DNA of 64,000 bases. Source: Synchiropus splendidus. Taxonomy: Eukaryota > Chordata > Actinopteri > Syngnathiformes > Callionymidae. Under the pieces are notes generated by a model that saw nothing but the letters and a program-made list of their open reading frames with translations, made no database searches and was not told where the DNA came from. The stretch spans positions 28,361,001-28,425,000 of the forward strand of contig NC_071335.1 in NCBI RefSeq assembly GCF_027744825.2. Direction: 5' to 3'. Both the position numbers and the translations under genes were made by a program. Shown here piece by piece: positions 1 to 11,770 of this stretch (position 1 is its first letter; each line of letters begins with the position of its first letter).

Positions 1-514
1 TTCAGTTCCTTTGGGCAGCTTTTTTATCCGACCATCAGTTGGCAAAGTGCAGCACATTTTAAGCCAGTGAATCATGTAGTGCCAGGAAAAAAATATCACA
101 GTGAAAACATCTTTGAATTGGATTCAACCTGAGACCCTCAACCTGGTTTTAATCTCCATAAACTCTGTTGTGTAGCAGTCAGGCAGTGGATGAACAGGGA
201 ACAGAGCGTGTAGTAAAATGAAAAATACGACACTGTTCTCTGTTGAGGTTCGTCCAACCCTGTAATGTTAGCAATGTGTCTCAAAAGCAAAGAGGATGAG
301 AGCCGTGGCCGGAGAGGCTGAATGAAATATGTCACATGCATGTTCTGTTTTATAATCTGTACGCACACTGCACATTGTGGATATTTAGTTTAGCTGAAAC
401 ATTCATCTTTCTATACAGTATATCAATTTAAGCTAGCTGATAAAACACTTCTGGGGGCTTTCAGCTGAAGTAACACGAGCCCGTTGTCTGGTTTTGTAGC
501 TTTTTTATGGAAGG
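1..514. other. Unique non-coding stretch
   Basis: No gene, tandem repeat or recognisable transposon is seen here. Open frames are short and have no coding character. Confidence 0.5.
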
Positions 515-518
515 AATA

Positions 519-795
519 TAGTAGACATGTTTCTTGTGCAGGCAGGACTCTCCAAGGGCTGCCTTTTGTCCTGGGTTCTGATCATAAACTTTATGGACAG
601 GATTTACAGACAAGTCTTTTCCGATCAGGAGACAGATTCATTCAATAAAAACACTGTGTTAGTTTGTCCTGATAAAGAAAAAGTTCCCACTTTGGTTTAT
701 CTGATAACCTTCAGCAGTGAGATTCCTGTAGCAATGGAAAGATGAAAGTGCCCAAATGAGTTTACTCCGCAGGGCGCCTGGCCTCACCCCCCAAA
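519..795 (+). mobile_element. Degenerate LINE fragment (reverse-transcriptase piece)
   Basis: The plus-strand translation from about 536 reads QAGLSKGCLLS, then INFMDRI. This matches the conserved non-LTR reverse-transcriptase block of teleost LINEs (general form VGLRQGCxLSPxLF..FMDRIS). Further on, bases 749-790 resemble a downstream segment of the same kind of LINE (an AAATGAGTTT.CTCCGCAGGG stretch). The catalytic FADD box that should lie between is missing, so the copy has lost a large internal part. It has no 5' or 3' end and cannot move. The LINE clade was not assigned; the match is from memory of teleost LINE consensus. Confidence 0.6.
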
Positions 796-1060
796 TTTTG
801 AAATTGAAGCTGGTATCGGTAGTGGGAGATACCTAGAAAATACTATTCAATTGGTGATCAAGCTGTTTTGCCATCCGTGAGCAGCTGCTGTATCTCCCCC
901 TCTGGTGCAATACTAACTTCCCACCACCTGATGGAGGATGGTGAGTTTGTTGTGCTTTTACATAAGACAAATAATCCCCAAAAAAAGGACGCCTTGTCAA
1001 TGGCCGTGGTAAAGCTTAGTCATTTCTCACATTCTCCCTCGCAAGGCCTCCGCTCTTGTC

Positions 1061-1114
1061 AAGTGACTTTTGCGTCCTATACTGAAGCAGAAGTCAGTTC
1101 AGTTGACACACATG
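1061..1114 (+). repeat. Fragment of fold-back repeat family R
   Basis: The bases TTTGCGTCCTATACTGA, preceded by AGTGAC, match the arm of the fold-back repeats at 36.3, 40.5 and 61.2 kb; the match to the 61.2-kb copy is nearly exact over about 24 bases. The rest of the element is absent. Confidence 0.55.
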
Positions 1115-1347
1115 TTCCGCCTACTGCGGCGTAATCTGAAGCCGTCGCCAGCTTCCTGTCCTTCTTCTTTTTGTAGGCTAAATTGCATGTGAACGCTGCA
1201 TATCAGATATACACAGCAGTGAAAGTGCTTACTGCGGCACACAAGCCCTTCTGTCCCTTTGACACCTGTGTTCCTCACATCCTTCTTCAGGCCCTGAAAG
1301 TGCACCTCCTGGCAAAGACCAAAGTCTAAAGACGACCGATTTTAATT

Positions 1348-1363
1348 AAAAAAAAAAAAAAAA
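1348..1363. repeat. A16 homopolymer
   Basis: Uninterrupted run of 16 A. No upstream retrotransposed gene was recognised, so it is simply listed as a homopolymer. Confidence 0.9.
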
Positions 1364-3244
1364 GATTTTGCTTCCATTTAGACCGACATCTTTTGTGGTT
1401 ATGGATGTCGACTAACTTGACACCTTGAGTTCTGCTGTGCTGCTTATCATTCAGCGAAGATTTTAATTCATCCCTCCGTCATACTTGGGTCAAGGGATCG
1501 CCGGAGGTCACTTGTGCTGACCCTGCTCCTACAACTACCATCTTATCCTTGATCCTTTCATCTTTAGGTCAGCTAATTGCTAACGGCTAATCACCAATTT
1601 TCAACTGCTCTTTGACTCCACTCAGAGGCTTGTTAAGTGTTCCACATAAGAAAAAAAAAATCTCAGCCCGCAGCCTCCGAGTGTCAGGAAAATAGTCTTT
1701 GAATGAAATGGATATTTCATGTATAAGAGCGAGGATATGAAGTGGAGGTCCGCGACGATAAACAAAGCGATATGAGCGGAGGAGACATCAACCAGCCTCA
1801 TTCTTCAATGTAGGGCAATTGAACGTTGTGTGTCAGAATCGGAATCAGGTCGTTCCTGGGGGCCACTGGTAATGAACTTGGCGCGGGGAGGGAAAGAGCA
1901 GAGGGAAGGGGAGAGAGGAGGAGACTGTCGGAGGGGTGGAAGCCTCCGTGGAGATGGGAGAAGTCACGACGCTGTAAGTTGACTGCACGGACCTTTTGCA
2001 GATGATGCAGCCAGTCTCGGCCACAAGTGCAGATTCCCACTCAAAGTGGCAAGAAAACACACCTTTAAGAGCCGAGATGAAAAGTGGGTTGTCGTGCTGA
2101 CATTTTCATTGAGCCTGAATTACAGGGAGAGCAGGTGGATTAGCAAATGTCATCTGGAAAGCATGGATGTATGATCAATGGAGGGTTCCTCGGATTAGAT
2201 CTAAAAATACTGGTGGTACAACTTAACCGCAAATTCAGTGGCAAGATGGGACACGGAGTCAGAGCATCGCTATTATTTTAACTTATTCAGTTTTGTTTGA
2301 TTTTTGCCTGTGATGATGTCAGTCATATGCAACACCCAACATAAGTAGCAACTGCCAACATCTGTGGCTTCATTTCATAATTCAAACACTAAAAATGGTA
2401 TTTTATCAGAGAAATATTTCTCAAATATATGAGCGGAATATGAACAATGTGAGGGTTGACAGTCGAAGTTGAACCACAGAGGAGGTTTTTGGCACAAGTT
2501 CAGTGATAAATGACAGAATACTTGAAAACTGTTGTGAATTCATGTTGCTCGGTTCCAGTCGGTCCATTAAAGGCGGTAAAACCAACCCCATGTCAGTCCG
2601 ACTCTAAATCGGATCACCTCAGCCAGGAAGATGAAATGGTGGTTCAGATTACAGCCTCATGGCAAGAACAATGTCAATTCACATAGTGTCGACTCTGAGT
2701 CATCTCTGAACCTGGATACGTCTTTGAGTGCACCCACTGCCTGTGGGGACCTTCTTCAGGAACTTTGATTTCCAACAGGCGCTCTGATTTCCTCCCACAC
2801 TCTAGAAACATACAAGTTCATTAATAAATAAAAGTGACACCAAATATGTGACAATCAAAATAATTCTTATCAGCATGTATAATTCTTGATGACATGACTC
2901 CAATTACTTTTAAATAATGTACTTTTCAATTCATGCTTTTACTTTCTCTTGTGTACTTCACAAGGGAGCAATTGCCTTTATGTTATGAAGCACACAGCTG
3001 ATTCTGTGAATTGACTTTTGAACATTGCAATAACAAGTTATTAACTTTGCTGACCAGCATCTGTTTTTTATTTCTGCTTAACAGATTTGAACAGCTCTTG
3101 ATCCAAGAGATATTTTTCGATTCTAAAAGTATTTGGAAACCTGGACTCAACCGTCAAAACACTTTAAAACTGACACAGACCCAGCAATGGTCCTGCTTTC
3201 TTCAATGATGGCAGGCGCCGCCCACACGTTAGCTTAGCAACTTA

Positions 3245-3475
3245 CCTTCAGAAATCACAAAAATACAATCTGAAAATGGTCCTTAAAAAATACCCTGGAT
3301 TCAGACGGTGATGAGAATCAACCCCAAAATGTAGTTGCACCTGATCCTCATCCCCTCTCCGACATATCCGGAAAATTTCATCAAATTCCGTCCATATTAT
3401 TATTGATCCTTTAAATTTGAACTGCTGTTGCTGACATTTCAGCAAAAGTGGCGCCCTCTGTAAGGCAGTCAAACA
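3245..3475 (+). repeat. Probable retroelement-tail fragment
   Basis: The stretch GGAAAATTTCATCAAATTCC followed by GTCCAT resembles the 'gaaatttcatcaaaatccgttc' segment common in teleost retroelement tails and SINE-like repeats. No ends or target duplication were found. Assignment is by resemblance only. Confidence 0.3.
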
Positions 3476-6400
3476 AGTCTAAAAATGGTAGCCGGACCCT
3501 GCAGAACATCACACTTCTCATTCCAGAAAATAAAGGGCAGTGTATGTATGAAGGGACACAGAAAGAAGAGCAGATTCATTTGTGAATATGCAGCCAGGAA
3601 ATGTTGGCTGCAAGATGGATCACGGATTTGACCAGTCTCCCTCTGGTCGCTCCCATGTGCATACATAACTGCCTCATCCGCTCCTCTCTCCCTGCACCTC
3701 TGTCCGTCCGGGGGCCTAATTTAGCCTTAGCAGGCTCTCCTCGTGCCGGTGAGAATTCCACTTTATGCAAGCCAGGTAAAATAAAAGCGCGACACGGACG
3801 AGGCCCTCTCCATCATGCTGGATGGGGGAGTCACGGGTGACACCCCCGATCAGGTGTGCCTGCGTAATGGCCGTCCCAAAATAATCACTGCTTTGAATAA
3901 TTTCCTCGCTCTCTTTCCCGCCGCTTGATTCTTGCTGCTTCGACTCGATTTGCGGAGGGCATCCCATAAATCCTTGCGGTAAATGTAAATCAGTGGGCCG
4001 GGTGCGTCTGACAGATGGGGGCTGCGAGGAGTCCTGGGAGATCTCTCCTCTCACCTCTGCCTTCAGCTGGAATGGATGAATCACTAGCCAGACCAGCTAA
4101 ATCGCAATGGCACGAGTCCCTCACTTTAGGTGCCGGCAGATGAAAACTGAAACAGACAAACATAAATGTTGACGGGGCTGATGGACGGCGGCTGCGAGGG
4201 GAGGCCAGCCCGGGACAGTAAACAGGGAAGCCTCCTGCCTTTGTTGTGCTTGTTATTATGATGTCGAAATTAGGTTGTGCAGGTGGAGGAGACGAAGGCT
4301 GGCGGATCTTGGAGCTGTCAGCTCCTTGGAGGATTGGAGATCTGAGGGGTGGAGGGGAGGAACGAGTTGAAGGTGGGGAGGGCTCCTTCTTGGGTCTCCT
4401 TGGCTGTCTGTGGAGCAGAACCCATCTCTCATTAAGGGAGAGTGCCGAGGAGACACTTGAAAGTGACATTCACCCTCCCTCCACACCCCCCACCACCCTC
4501 CATTTTAGAGATGCTATGCATGATGGCCACTGCCACTCAGCCAGCAGGGTCACCTCTCACTCCCTCGCCGTCTCTCTCCCATCGCCTGGGGGAGAATATC
4601 AATGCTGTAGTGCTTTTGGCAGATATACATACATACACCTACACCCTTCACTGAAGTCCATCAATTACAGACCCCTCACTGAGACCAGATGAAACAGCTG
4701 GAGAAGAGCAGGGAACAAAAAGGAGGATACTCCTTATTAGAGATAAGGAGGACGGGGCGGAGACTGGTAATATGCACGGAGATGACAAGATATGTGTTCT
4801 TGATGTGGGGATGAAAAAGGAAGAGGGGAATCAAAGGCTGCAGCCAACCGAGGGGTCAGGGACTCGGTAGATGGATCATCTCTGCCGTGGCAGCGTGTCG
4901 ATTTTAGCCCCCAGTACTGACCTCAGGCCTTGACTCCTCGGCTCATATCCATCTCTTTAATCTTGAGAAGCTTCACCTAATGAGCTACATAGTTCTTTAA
5001 GTCGGCAAACAATGGATGCCTCTGTACCACCAGCGTCCCTGACCACTGCAGTACGGACTTATATTCAGCAAGCTCACATTGTTGCCATGTTTTCTGCGCT
5101 TCTTTTGTGCTTAGCGATGACGTAATAGAACCCAATTACGGTCTTTAAGATGAGCACTCGCATCCATCAGGTCAGTACGTTGGTCATCCTTGTCCTGTAA
5201 TCTTTGCTAGTGGTTGCAAACCTTTTTTAGCCCAGAAAAGTTCCCGCATGATGTCACCCTGTGGCTGAACGACATTTGTTTACCATTTGGGGTGATGTTT
5301 AAATTCACTCATCTCTGCCAGTTAATATCTTTTTTTTTACATTTTAAGAGATTTTTTTTGACAACAACAAAAGGGAAAAGACATATGATATCCTCCCACA
5401 GTACTTACAACATTACTACTTTCTAGGTCAAGATCACGATGAAATGCACTGCACACCTTAAATCGGATCAATTCTAATGAATACCTATGAAGTAACATGT
5501 GAAACTAAGAATATCACATGACGTTAGAAAACAGAGCATCCCATCAAATCAATAGAACAACTTCCATTATTCAAGAGCGGTGTGCATAAGGTCTCTGACC
5601 TGGAACTGGGACCACCAACAATTAATCATCTTTCTTGACTGAAAATGTATTTGAAATACTGTTTTGGGGTTATTTCCTGGACAGACGCGCGGATCACATA
5701 CCCTCTTCGGTAGAAGTAAAAATAAAGAACGAAGGATGCGTCAGTAATGACTGGAATAGAAAGTCATTTTTGAATGCTGCATAATAGATCTGTAGTTCTC
5801 AAGACCACTTGCTCATGGTGTCATGTGTCATGGTGCCGTCTCGGGCGTCACAATGGTCTCGAAGCATCATTGAGCATTATTGCTTTAACACAATGTGTTG
5901 GCGAGGTCAGCGGTCATCGGGTTTGGTTTTACAGACCACGAAGAGCGTGTTTGTTAAGAGAAAGAAGAGAAAGCGAGTGTGCTTGACAGAGAAAGCAGCA
6001 AGGAAAGGAGAGAAAGTCTAAGCCAACACTTGAATTGCTCCACTCTTACTAACTCAGCAAAAACATTTGCAGAGAGAAATACACCAAGATACAATGTACA
6101 TATATCTTTTTTTTGTCCAAGTCTTGGTTGTCTCGGTTGAGGTGGCCTTCACGACAAGTCTAGTAAACACAGCCAAAAGTGACCGTCGCACAGTCACAAA
6201 GATGAATCCTTTCCGAATCTTCGGCTGAAACTAGCATCTCAGGAATGTGTGCACAATTAACAGTTTATTAAGACGTCCGTCCGTCCTTCCATTAGCTCGA
6301 CAAATTTACTGTAAGTGTAAATTTCTTCTTGAGATTACACAGAGAGCGGCAACAAAGTGCATATTCTGGGCGATTTTCTCTTGAGTGTCGTGCTCATTGC

Positions 6401-8505
6401 ACTGGTTAAGAGGCAGAATGGGCCGTGCTTGTGTGAGGTATAATTTGTCCCTTCTCAATGAATGAGGAAGACAGGCAAATTACCGGCTGAATAAGGACTG
6501 CCTGTGGATCCCACTGTCAGAACCCGAGAGGAGGACAGAGAAGGAGAGTGTAATTATCAACTAGCAAAGTGCATTCATATCCCATCACAAAGGGATCGAG
6601 ATGTGGGTGGAAGAGAGAAAGAGAGTGAGAACGAGTGAAAGAGGCAGAAAAATAGCGGCAAAGGGGGAGGGACGTGGAGTGAAGGACTCCTGTCCAAATG
6701 GATGCAAGGCCATAAACAGGGTTAAAAACAGCTTCTATGCGCCGGTCCCATGAATGTAGACACATTAAGACCTTTTAGCCCGGTGCACAAGCACCTCTCT
6801 GGAGTTAAAGAGGACAAGAGCGGCGTTAAAAGATGGAAGCGCTGATGGAGAAAGACGACAAGTTCGCATTCAGAGCTCTTATCAATTTGAATAGTCTCCA
6901 AGTAAAGATGGTGGGTCAGGAGATTTTCTCTCTCAATACTTTCAGGATGGTGCCAGCGCCGAACATATCTACTCTATTAGTGACCCTGGACTTTATTGAC
7001 AAGTCTACCATTACTCATATATCGGGGGTCTTCGGGAGACAAGGGTCACATTGACAGAGCAAATTGAGAGAGCAGAGACACCTGTAAGGTTTTTTTTTTT
7101 TCGTGAGAGGATGGACAATGCATTTTGAGTATCGCCCCCATCTTCCTGCTCCACTTCAGGGCTCTGCTTTCTATGACTCTCTGCTGCATGATGGTGATCT
7201 GACCCTTTTCCACTGGTGACACACAAAGCAAAAATAGGGGCCTTCTGAAAAAGAAAAAAAAAACGTCGCCGTGCATATGTAAGAAATTTCAGAGTCACGG
7301 GCGATCACATTGCAATAAACATTCTATCATGCTGCCTGGGCTTAAATATAATTCCAGTTCTTAGTGGCGGGGTAAAAGTCTGGTCAGAAAATAAATCTCC
7401 AAGACACTTTCACATGTAGGCCGATGTATTTTTAACTTCCATTTCAAAGATGTACTGTGAATGGGAATGATCCGGTGCAAGGATTCACTCTTGGCCGCCA
7501 CGGTTCAGGGGCAGGGTTACGGCTGTGTGCAGCACACTTCAGTCAAGGCCCTGAATCTTTACATGTTTCTATCAAATCCCTAAGAGCTTTAATAACATCT
7601 CCAAACATTCAACGATTCAACACTTTTCAAAACGAACCTTTCCATCGACAGACATTGTTCGACTTCAAATTTCCAACTTGCACTGGGAAACATAATAGAC
7701 GACACGAGGAAAATCAGATTTGTTGCCAAGAAACAGCAGCACAAACTCAGAATAAGTTGCACGTTAAACACTTGAGGTGACATTCAAGGTCTCTTCATTC
7801 GCCGCGCTCACAAAGCAAAACATGCAGTCAAATCAAACAAGTCCTTATACAAGAAAAACATATCCGAATGAGGACAGCACTGATGTACGAAAAGCAGTAG
7901 CTCTTCTTCGAACTCTGCTGCTGTTCGTCTTATTTCTTTAAACTCATGATATGAATGTGCTGCATACATATAGTTATACAACTAGGTTTCCTTTTGCATG
8001 ATGACTGTTTGGCAGCTAAGTTGAACCAGTATAGATGCAACAGCCGCAACACCAAAAATGGTTGGATGTGAAGACTGATGTCATTCAGTGTTCAGTTCCT
8101 CTCAAATCCACCCCCTGTCTATACAATAGTGAGCAGCCAGAGCGTGTTCTGTGGTGAAGGCACATGGTCAAGTGCTTCAGAAAACCCTGAAACTTTACAA
8201 TAAACGTTCATGTTTGTGCGTTCAAAGAAGAGCTAAATTAGAGTGTGTGTGTATGAGGGGAAAAAAACAAACACTTGCAGTGCAGTCCGTTGCTAGGAAA
8301 TAGACATGACCACATCAACACCAGGAGGCGTGTGAGGGGCAGAAGGTACCCCATCTTGGGCATTTGTCTGTCAAGACTAACGGTCTGCAGTCCTGACTGC
8401 ACCACCTGGTCAATCTAGAACACCATTTTGGCCTCATATTTCATTTTTCCAAGTGAGGAAACACCAGAGAAATAACCTCAAATTTCCACCGAGTCCAAAA
8501 GAGGT
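3476..8505. other. Non-coding stretch, no features recognised
   Basis: Several open frames of 60-160 codons occur on both strands (for example near 3990-4690), but they overlap one another, many lack an ATG and none resembles a protein family. Purine-rich and pyrimidine-rich patches around 4250-4560 are simple composition effects. No transposon ends were seen. Confidence 0.4.
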
Positions 8506-8511
8506 GCGGAG

Positions 8512-8578
8512 GCGGAGCTGTGTGGAGGTTTATCGAAAAGAATTGTGTTCATTTTTGCGGAGCTCCACACAGTGCCGC
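8512..8578. repeat. Imperfect inverted repeat
   Basis: CTGTGTGGAG at 8518-8527 is exactly complementary to CTCCACACAG at 8563-8572. Including outer GCGGxx bases the stem is about 14 of 16 paired with a 35-base spacer. It could be a fortuitous hairpin; no transposon flanks were found. Confidence 0.45.
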
Positions 8579-10330
8579 AGCTGAGAATCTTGTTCAGGCT
8601 CGATATCAGGCATCAAGACAAAATTTTCATCATGTTTGGCAAATGAGTAGATGACATCATTCGCATTTCACTGTGGAAGAGCCGTGTAAACATTACATCA
8701 TAACCGGAAATGAGAAGATGGGGAGCCAATTTTGGAGATCGAGGGTCCGTTCTTCATGATACTCGACATAAAGAAAGGTTGTCTGTAAAGACATCGCCCC
8801 TGTTCTCGTGGAAATTGAAAACTCTGCTGCGGTTGCGCATCAGCTCCACGTTCCCTCCCCTCCGTACCTGGTGGAAATTCAGGCTAGGAACATTTCAGTA
8901 GCATTGGAGGTGTAAAATCAAAATGTCAAACCACGACACAATAAAACTGAAGTGGAATAAAATGTATAAAACAGTTGATACAATGGAAGAATTTGCAAAG
9001 GCCGGAATAAATGGATGAGTATTGGTTGGGGTTGACTTCTAAAAAGGAAGCGTTTCATTATCCGACTGGGAGCGGTCTGACGGTGTATTGTCAAAACTCT
9101 AAACTTTCTTTGGCAGGGAGCATTTTTCAGACACAGTGTGACCAAAACGTCCATGATGAAGGACGCTAAATCAGATAGAGAAAAACCTTAAAGATAGAAG
9201 CACAAAACACAATGGACTTCAAGCAGCAAATCTATCCATGAAGAACCAATGGAGGAATGTTTCAAGAAAAGTACCTCACATCGGAGTCTATTTAACAACA
9301 CAATTACTTACATTTTGGGGAATATTTTGATCTCATTAATTAAGATGAACAACTGGTTCGACAGTGAGCAGCAGACGGAGCCGCGTGCCAAACATGCAGT
9401 TTGGCGAGGTGGCAGATTGAGACGAGCTGCGTCGGAGTGATAGCAGCATGCGTCTGATATATGTGACACTGCAAATGGAGGGCATCAGTGTGGCCTGCTG
9501 GCACAGCATGGCAGCGTGTGGTGCACCGCAGGCGACTGGCACACCAGCCAAGTCTGCCATATACTCACATTGAATAAAGACTTTAATCCCCAGCGGGCTC
9601 GATGAAGTCAAGTGTGCGTGCGTGATTTCAAAAATCGTCAATGAAGAATTTAACGGGAAGTGAAACACGCCGTAGATGCTGATGCTGAATAGCTGTTCAA
9701 CAGGGTGAGGGAAATGCAACCTGTAGTAGCTTGTGTGTGTGTTTGTCTTGGCTCAACAGTCAGGTGTTGCTGCATATGTTCCTGGTGTGGCCTCCCTGTT
9801 TTCCCCAGCGGGCAGGCCAACGTATTGCCAGCCTTGTAATCGGAGGGCTGGGCCGGGGCCATGACTACCGCTTGGCATGCCGCGCTGCCAATATGGCCGG
9901 CTTTTTGTTCCGCCTCCCTCTGAAACTTAACCGCTTCTGTGCCAAGACTGATGGCTGTGCATTTACACAGCATCGCGACAGCACGTCACCGCGACTGTCG
10001 GAAATGTCAGGCCGTAATGGGCCATTAATCACAAGACCACACAGTCGGAGTTTTCAGCAGGGTCCAGCCAGCTTCTCATGAGAGCAGCTTCCTTATTTAC
10101 CTGTGGATATCAGTAGGTGCCGCAGGTTTTAGATCGGCCCTTCCTTCACGCAGGCACATGCTGAAGTACTTATTATTGTGCTTGCACATATGCACCAACT
10201 GGCAGCGCACGATGAACTATATAGGACACACACATTCTCATACACCGCACCTCCCTGACCTGGTCATTGCTGTCAGGGTCAGCAGCGGGGCAGCCTGCAC
10301 CACTGCACATCTACGTTACTCATGCAGGCC
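8579..10330. other. Non-coding stretch, no gene recognised
   Basis: No repeat or exon is recognised. The part from about 9830 to 10060 is richer in CpG and GC than its surroundings and contains palindromic GGCCATTAAT-like words, so it may be regulatory, but the sequence alone does not show this. Confidence 0.35.
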
Positions 10331-10341
10331 GGGATCAGGAA

Positions 10342-10375
10342 GGGGGCGGGCGTTGGAGGAGTGGTGGATATAAAG
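10342..10375 (+). promoter_or_regulatory. Candidate core promoter: GC box plus TATA box
   Basis: GGGGGCGGG (10342-10350) is an Sp1-type GC box and TATAAAG (10369-10375) follows 18 bases later on the same strand; initiation would be expected near 10400. A reversed CCAAT (ATTGG) lies at 10382-10386, downstream of the TATA box, which is an unusual position. No coding exon was recognised downstream, so this could be a non-coding RNA promoter or chance. Confidence 0.25.
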
Positions 10376-10810
10376 GCTTGCATTGGTCGGATCCAACCCC
10401 CACCCTCGTGCCCTCCGCTCACCCATCGCCCCTAGCAAAGATCACCCCCTCTCCACCACACACACACACCCAATAACTTCCCCTCTCTTACCTCAGAGCC
10501 CCGGGCCTAAGACCCTACTCCTCCAGCATGGGTCAGTGCTGAAGAGGACACATAAGGACAGAGCACCCAAGGCTGCTGGTCTCCGTCAGTCCCATCCATG
10601 GACACGTGCGTGAAGGGCACATCTGTGAATGAGTTCATTTTATATCCAAAGTTGAATTCTGAAACCAGTTGTTATTTAACGTGAATTTCATGGGACAATA
10701 TACACTAGATATTTTCATTTTTATATCCGGCCTCAAAGAGCCGCGCTAATGTGACAGGAGACATTTTCATTGTGTCCTAAAATGCTTTATGAATTATTTA
10801 TGTTCTATTA

Positions 10811-10862
10811 ATTCATTCATCCATTGATTTTCTCCTGCTTATGCCGAGGGTTCATGGGGGAG
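10811..10862 (+). repeat. Ancient dispersed repeat, 5'-like fragment
   Basis: The segment CATCCATTGATTTTCTCCTG CTTATGCCGAGGG resembles the teleost repeat beginning 'catccattttct.ccgcttatccgggg'. Only about 50 bases are left. The other half of the same repeat type appears to survive at 19975-20062. Confidence 0.45.
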
Positions 10863-11735
10863 AGGTCAAGGACATCAAGGACGGGTCAGTCGTCTGGTCA
10901 CACTTTTTTTTTTTTAAATCCAAAATAAACACTTCTCAGTGATCCCACTCCCCTGCCGCACCGACACCGAGTAATTGTATCCAGTTGGAGGCAAACATAT
11001 TTGTTATGAGCCACTTGTCGAGCACTAATTGATGGGAAAACACACAAACACACACCGTCTCTGGAGTGAAGAGACGAGGGCGGCTAACATGCATTTTAGC
11101 GGACTGCTGCTAATCCAGCATGAAATTCAATTTAAAACTTGGAGCTCGTCTCTCTCCCTGTCTTTGATACGGCGCCAGATACCAACAGAAGCTACAGCTG
11201 CAGTCACCCAGTGATTCCGTCGCAACTACAAACACACACCAGGCTGAGAGAACGCTGCTGAAAATACTTTCAGGAAAATTGTGAAGAGGTGAAAACGGCT
11301 GAAAAATAAAAACGCTGAATCCGACTTTTTTTTGAGTGTGTGTGTGTGTGTGTGTGTGATACAGAAAAAACATAGAAAAACACATCTTCCTGGATGGTGG
11401 ATAAACTTCTGTCATTCACACAAAGGAAGCTGCCGGATCATTCAGAAAACACCCGGCCCTCGCCTTCCTGTTAAGCTCAGGAGAAAACCCAAGACCAGGT
11501 CCGCCATTGAAAAGGGAAACCCCAGGAATAAACAGGTTTTACTGGTGACTGCCGATCCAGCGAGAGAGCGACACCAGAATAGGAAAAGAGGGGGAAAAAA
11601 CTGTAGGGAGGCGAACGCGAATCGCTTTCGTCTACTGCCACCTCTTGACTGAACTCATTTGAACCAATATTATTAAAAATATCAATGATATTTCAAATGT
11701 GTAAAATGGACTACTTTTTTCTGCATTATTTGCTT
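10863..11735. other. Non-coding stretch with a GT microsatellite
   Basis: Apart from the GT tract at 11336-11358 nothing is recognised. Short frames on both strands read through the microsatellite. Confidence 0.4.
11336..11358. repeat. (GT)n microsatellite
   Basis: Uninterrupted alternating GT for about 11 units, preceded by T8. Confidence 0.9.
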
Positions 11736-11770
11736 GCTGGAGGTATGCACTCTTTGGGTGCTTTTCTGTC
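11736..11770 (+). repeat. Terminal scrap of dispersed repeat G
   Basis: GGAGGTATGCACTCTTTGGG then TGCTTTTCTG matches the end of the repeat at 25868-26182 and the scrap at 59868-59900. This is the recurrent teleost 'ggaggtatgcgctct..gagtgcttttctagt' terminus. Confidence 0.5.

Larger units (their letters stand above)
796..3244. other. Non-coding stretch, mostly unique
   Basis: It holds one arm-like fragment of the fold-back repeat family (1061-1114) and an A16 run (1348-1363). Nothing else is recognisable. Short open frames on both strands show no family resemblance. Confidence 0.45.

Noticed and set aside
3990..4692. Overlapping frames of 148-159 codons on both strands
   Set aside because: They are mirror frames in purine/pyrimidine-biased DNA; Pro/Ser/Gly-rich products without motifs.
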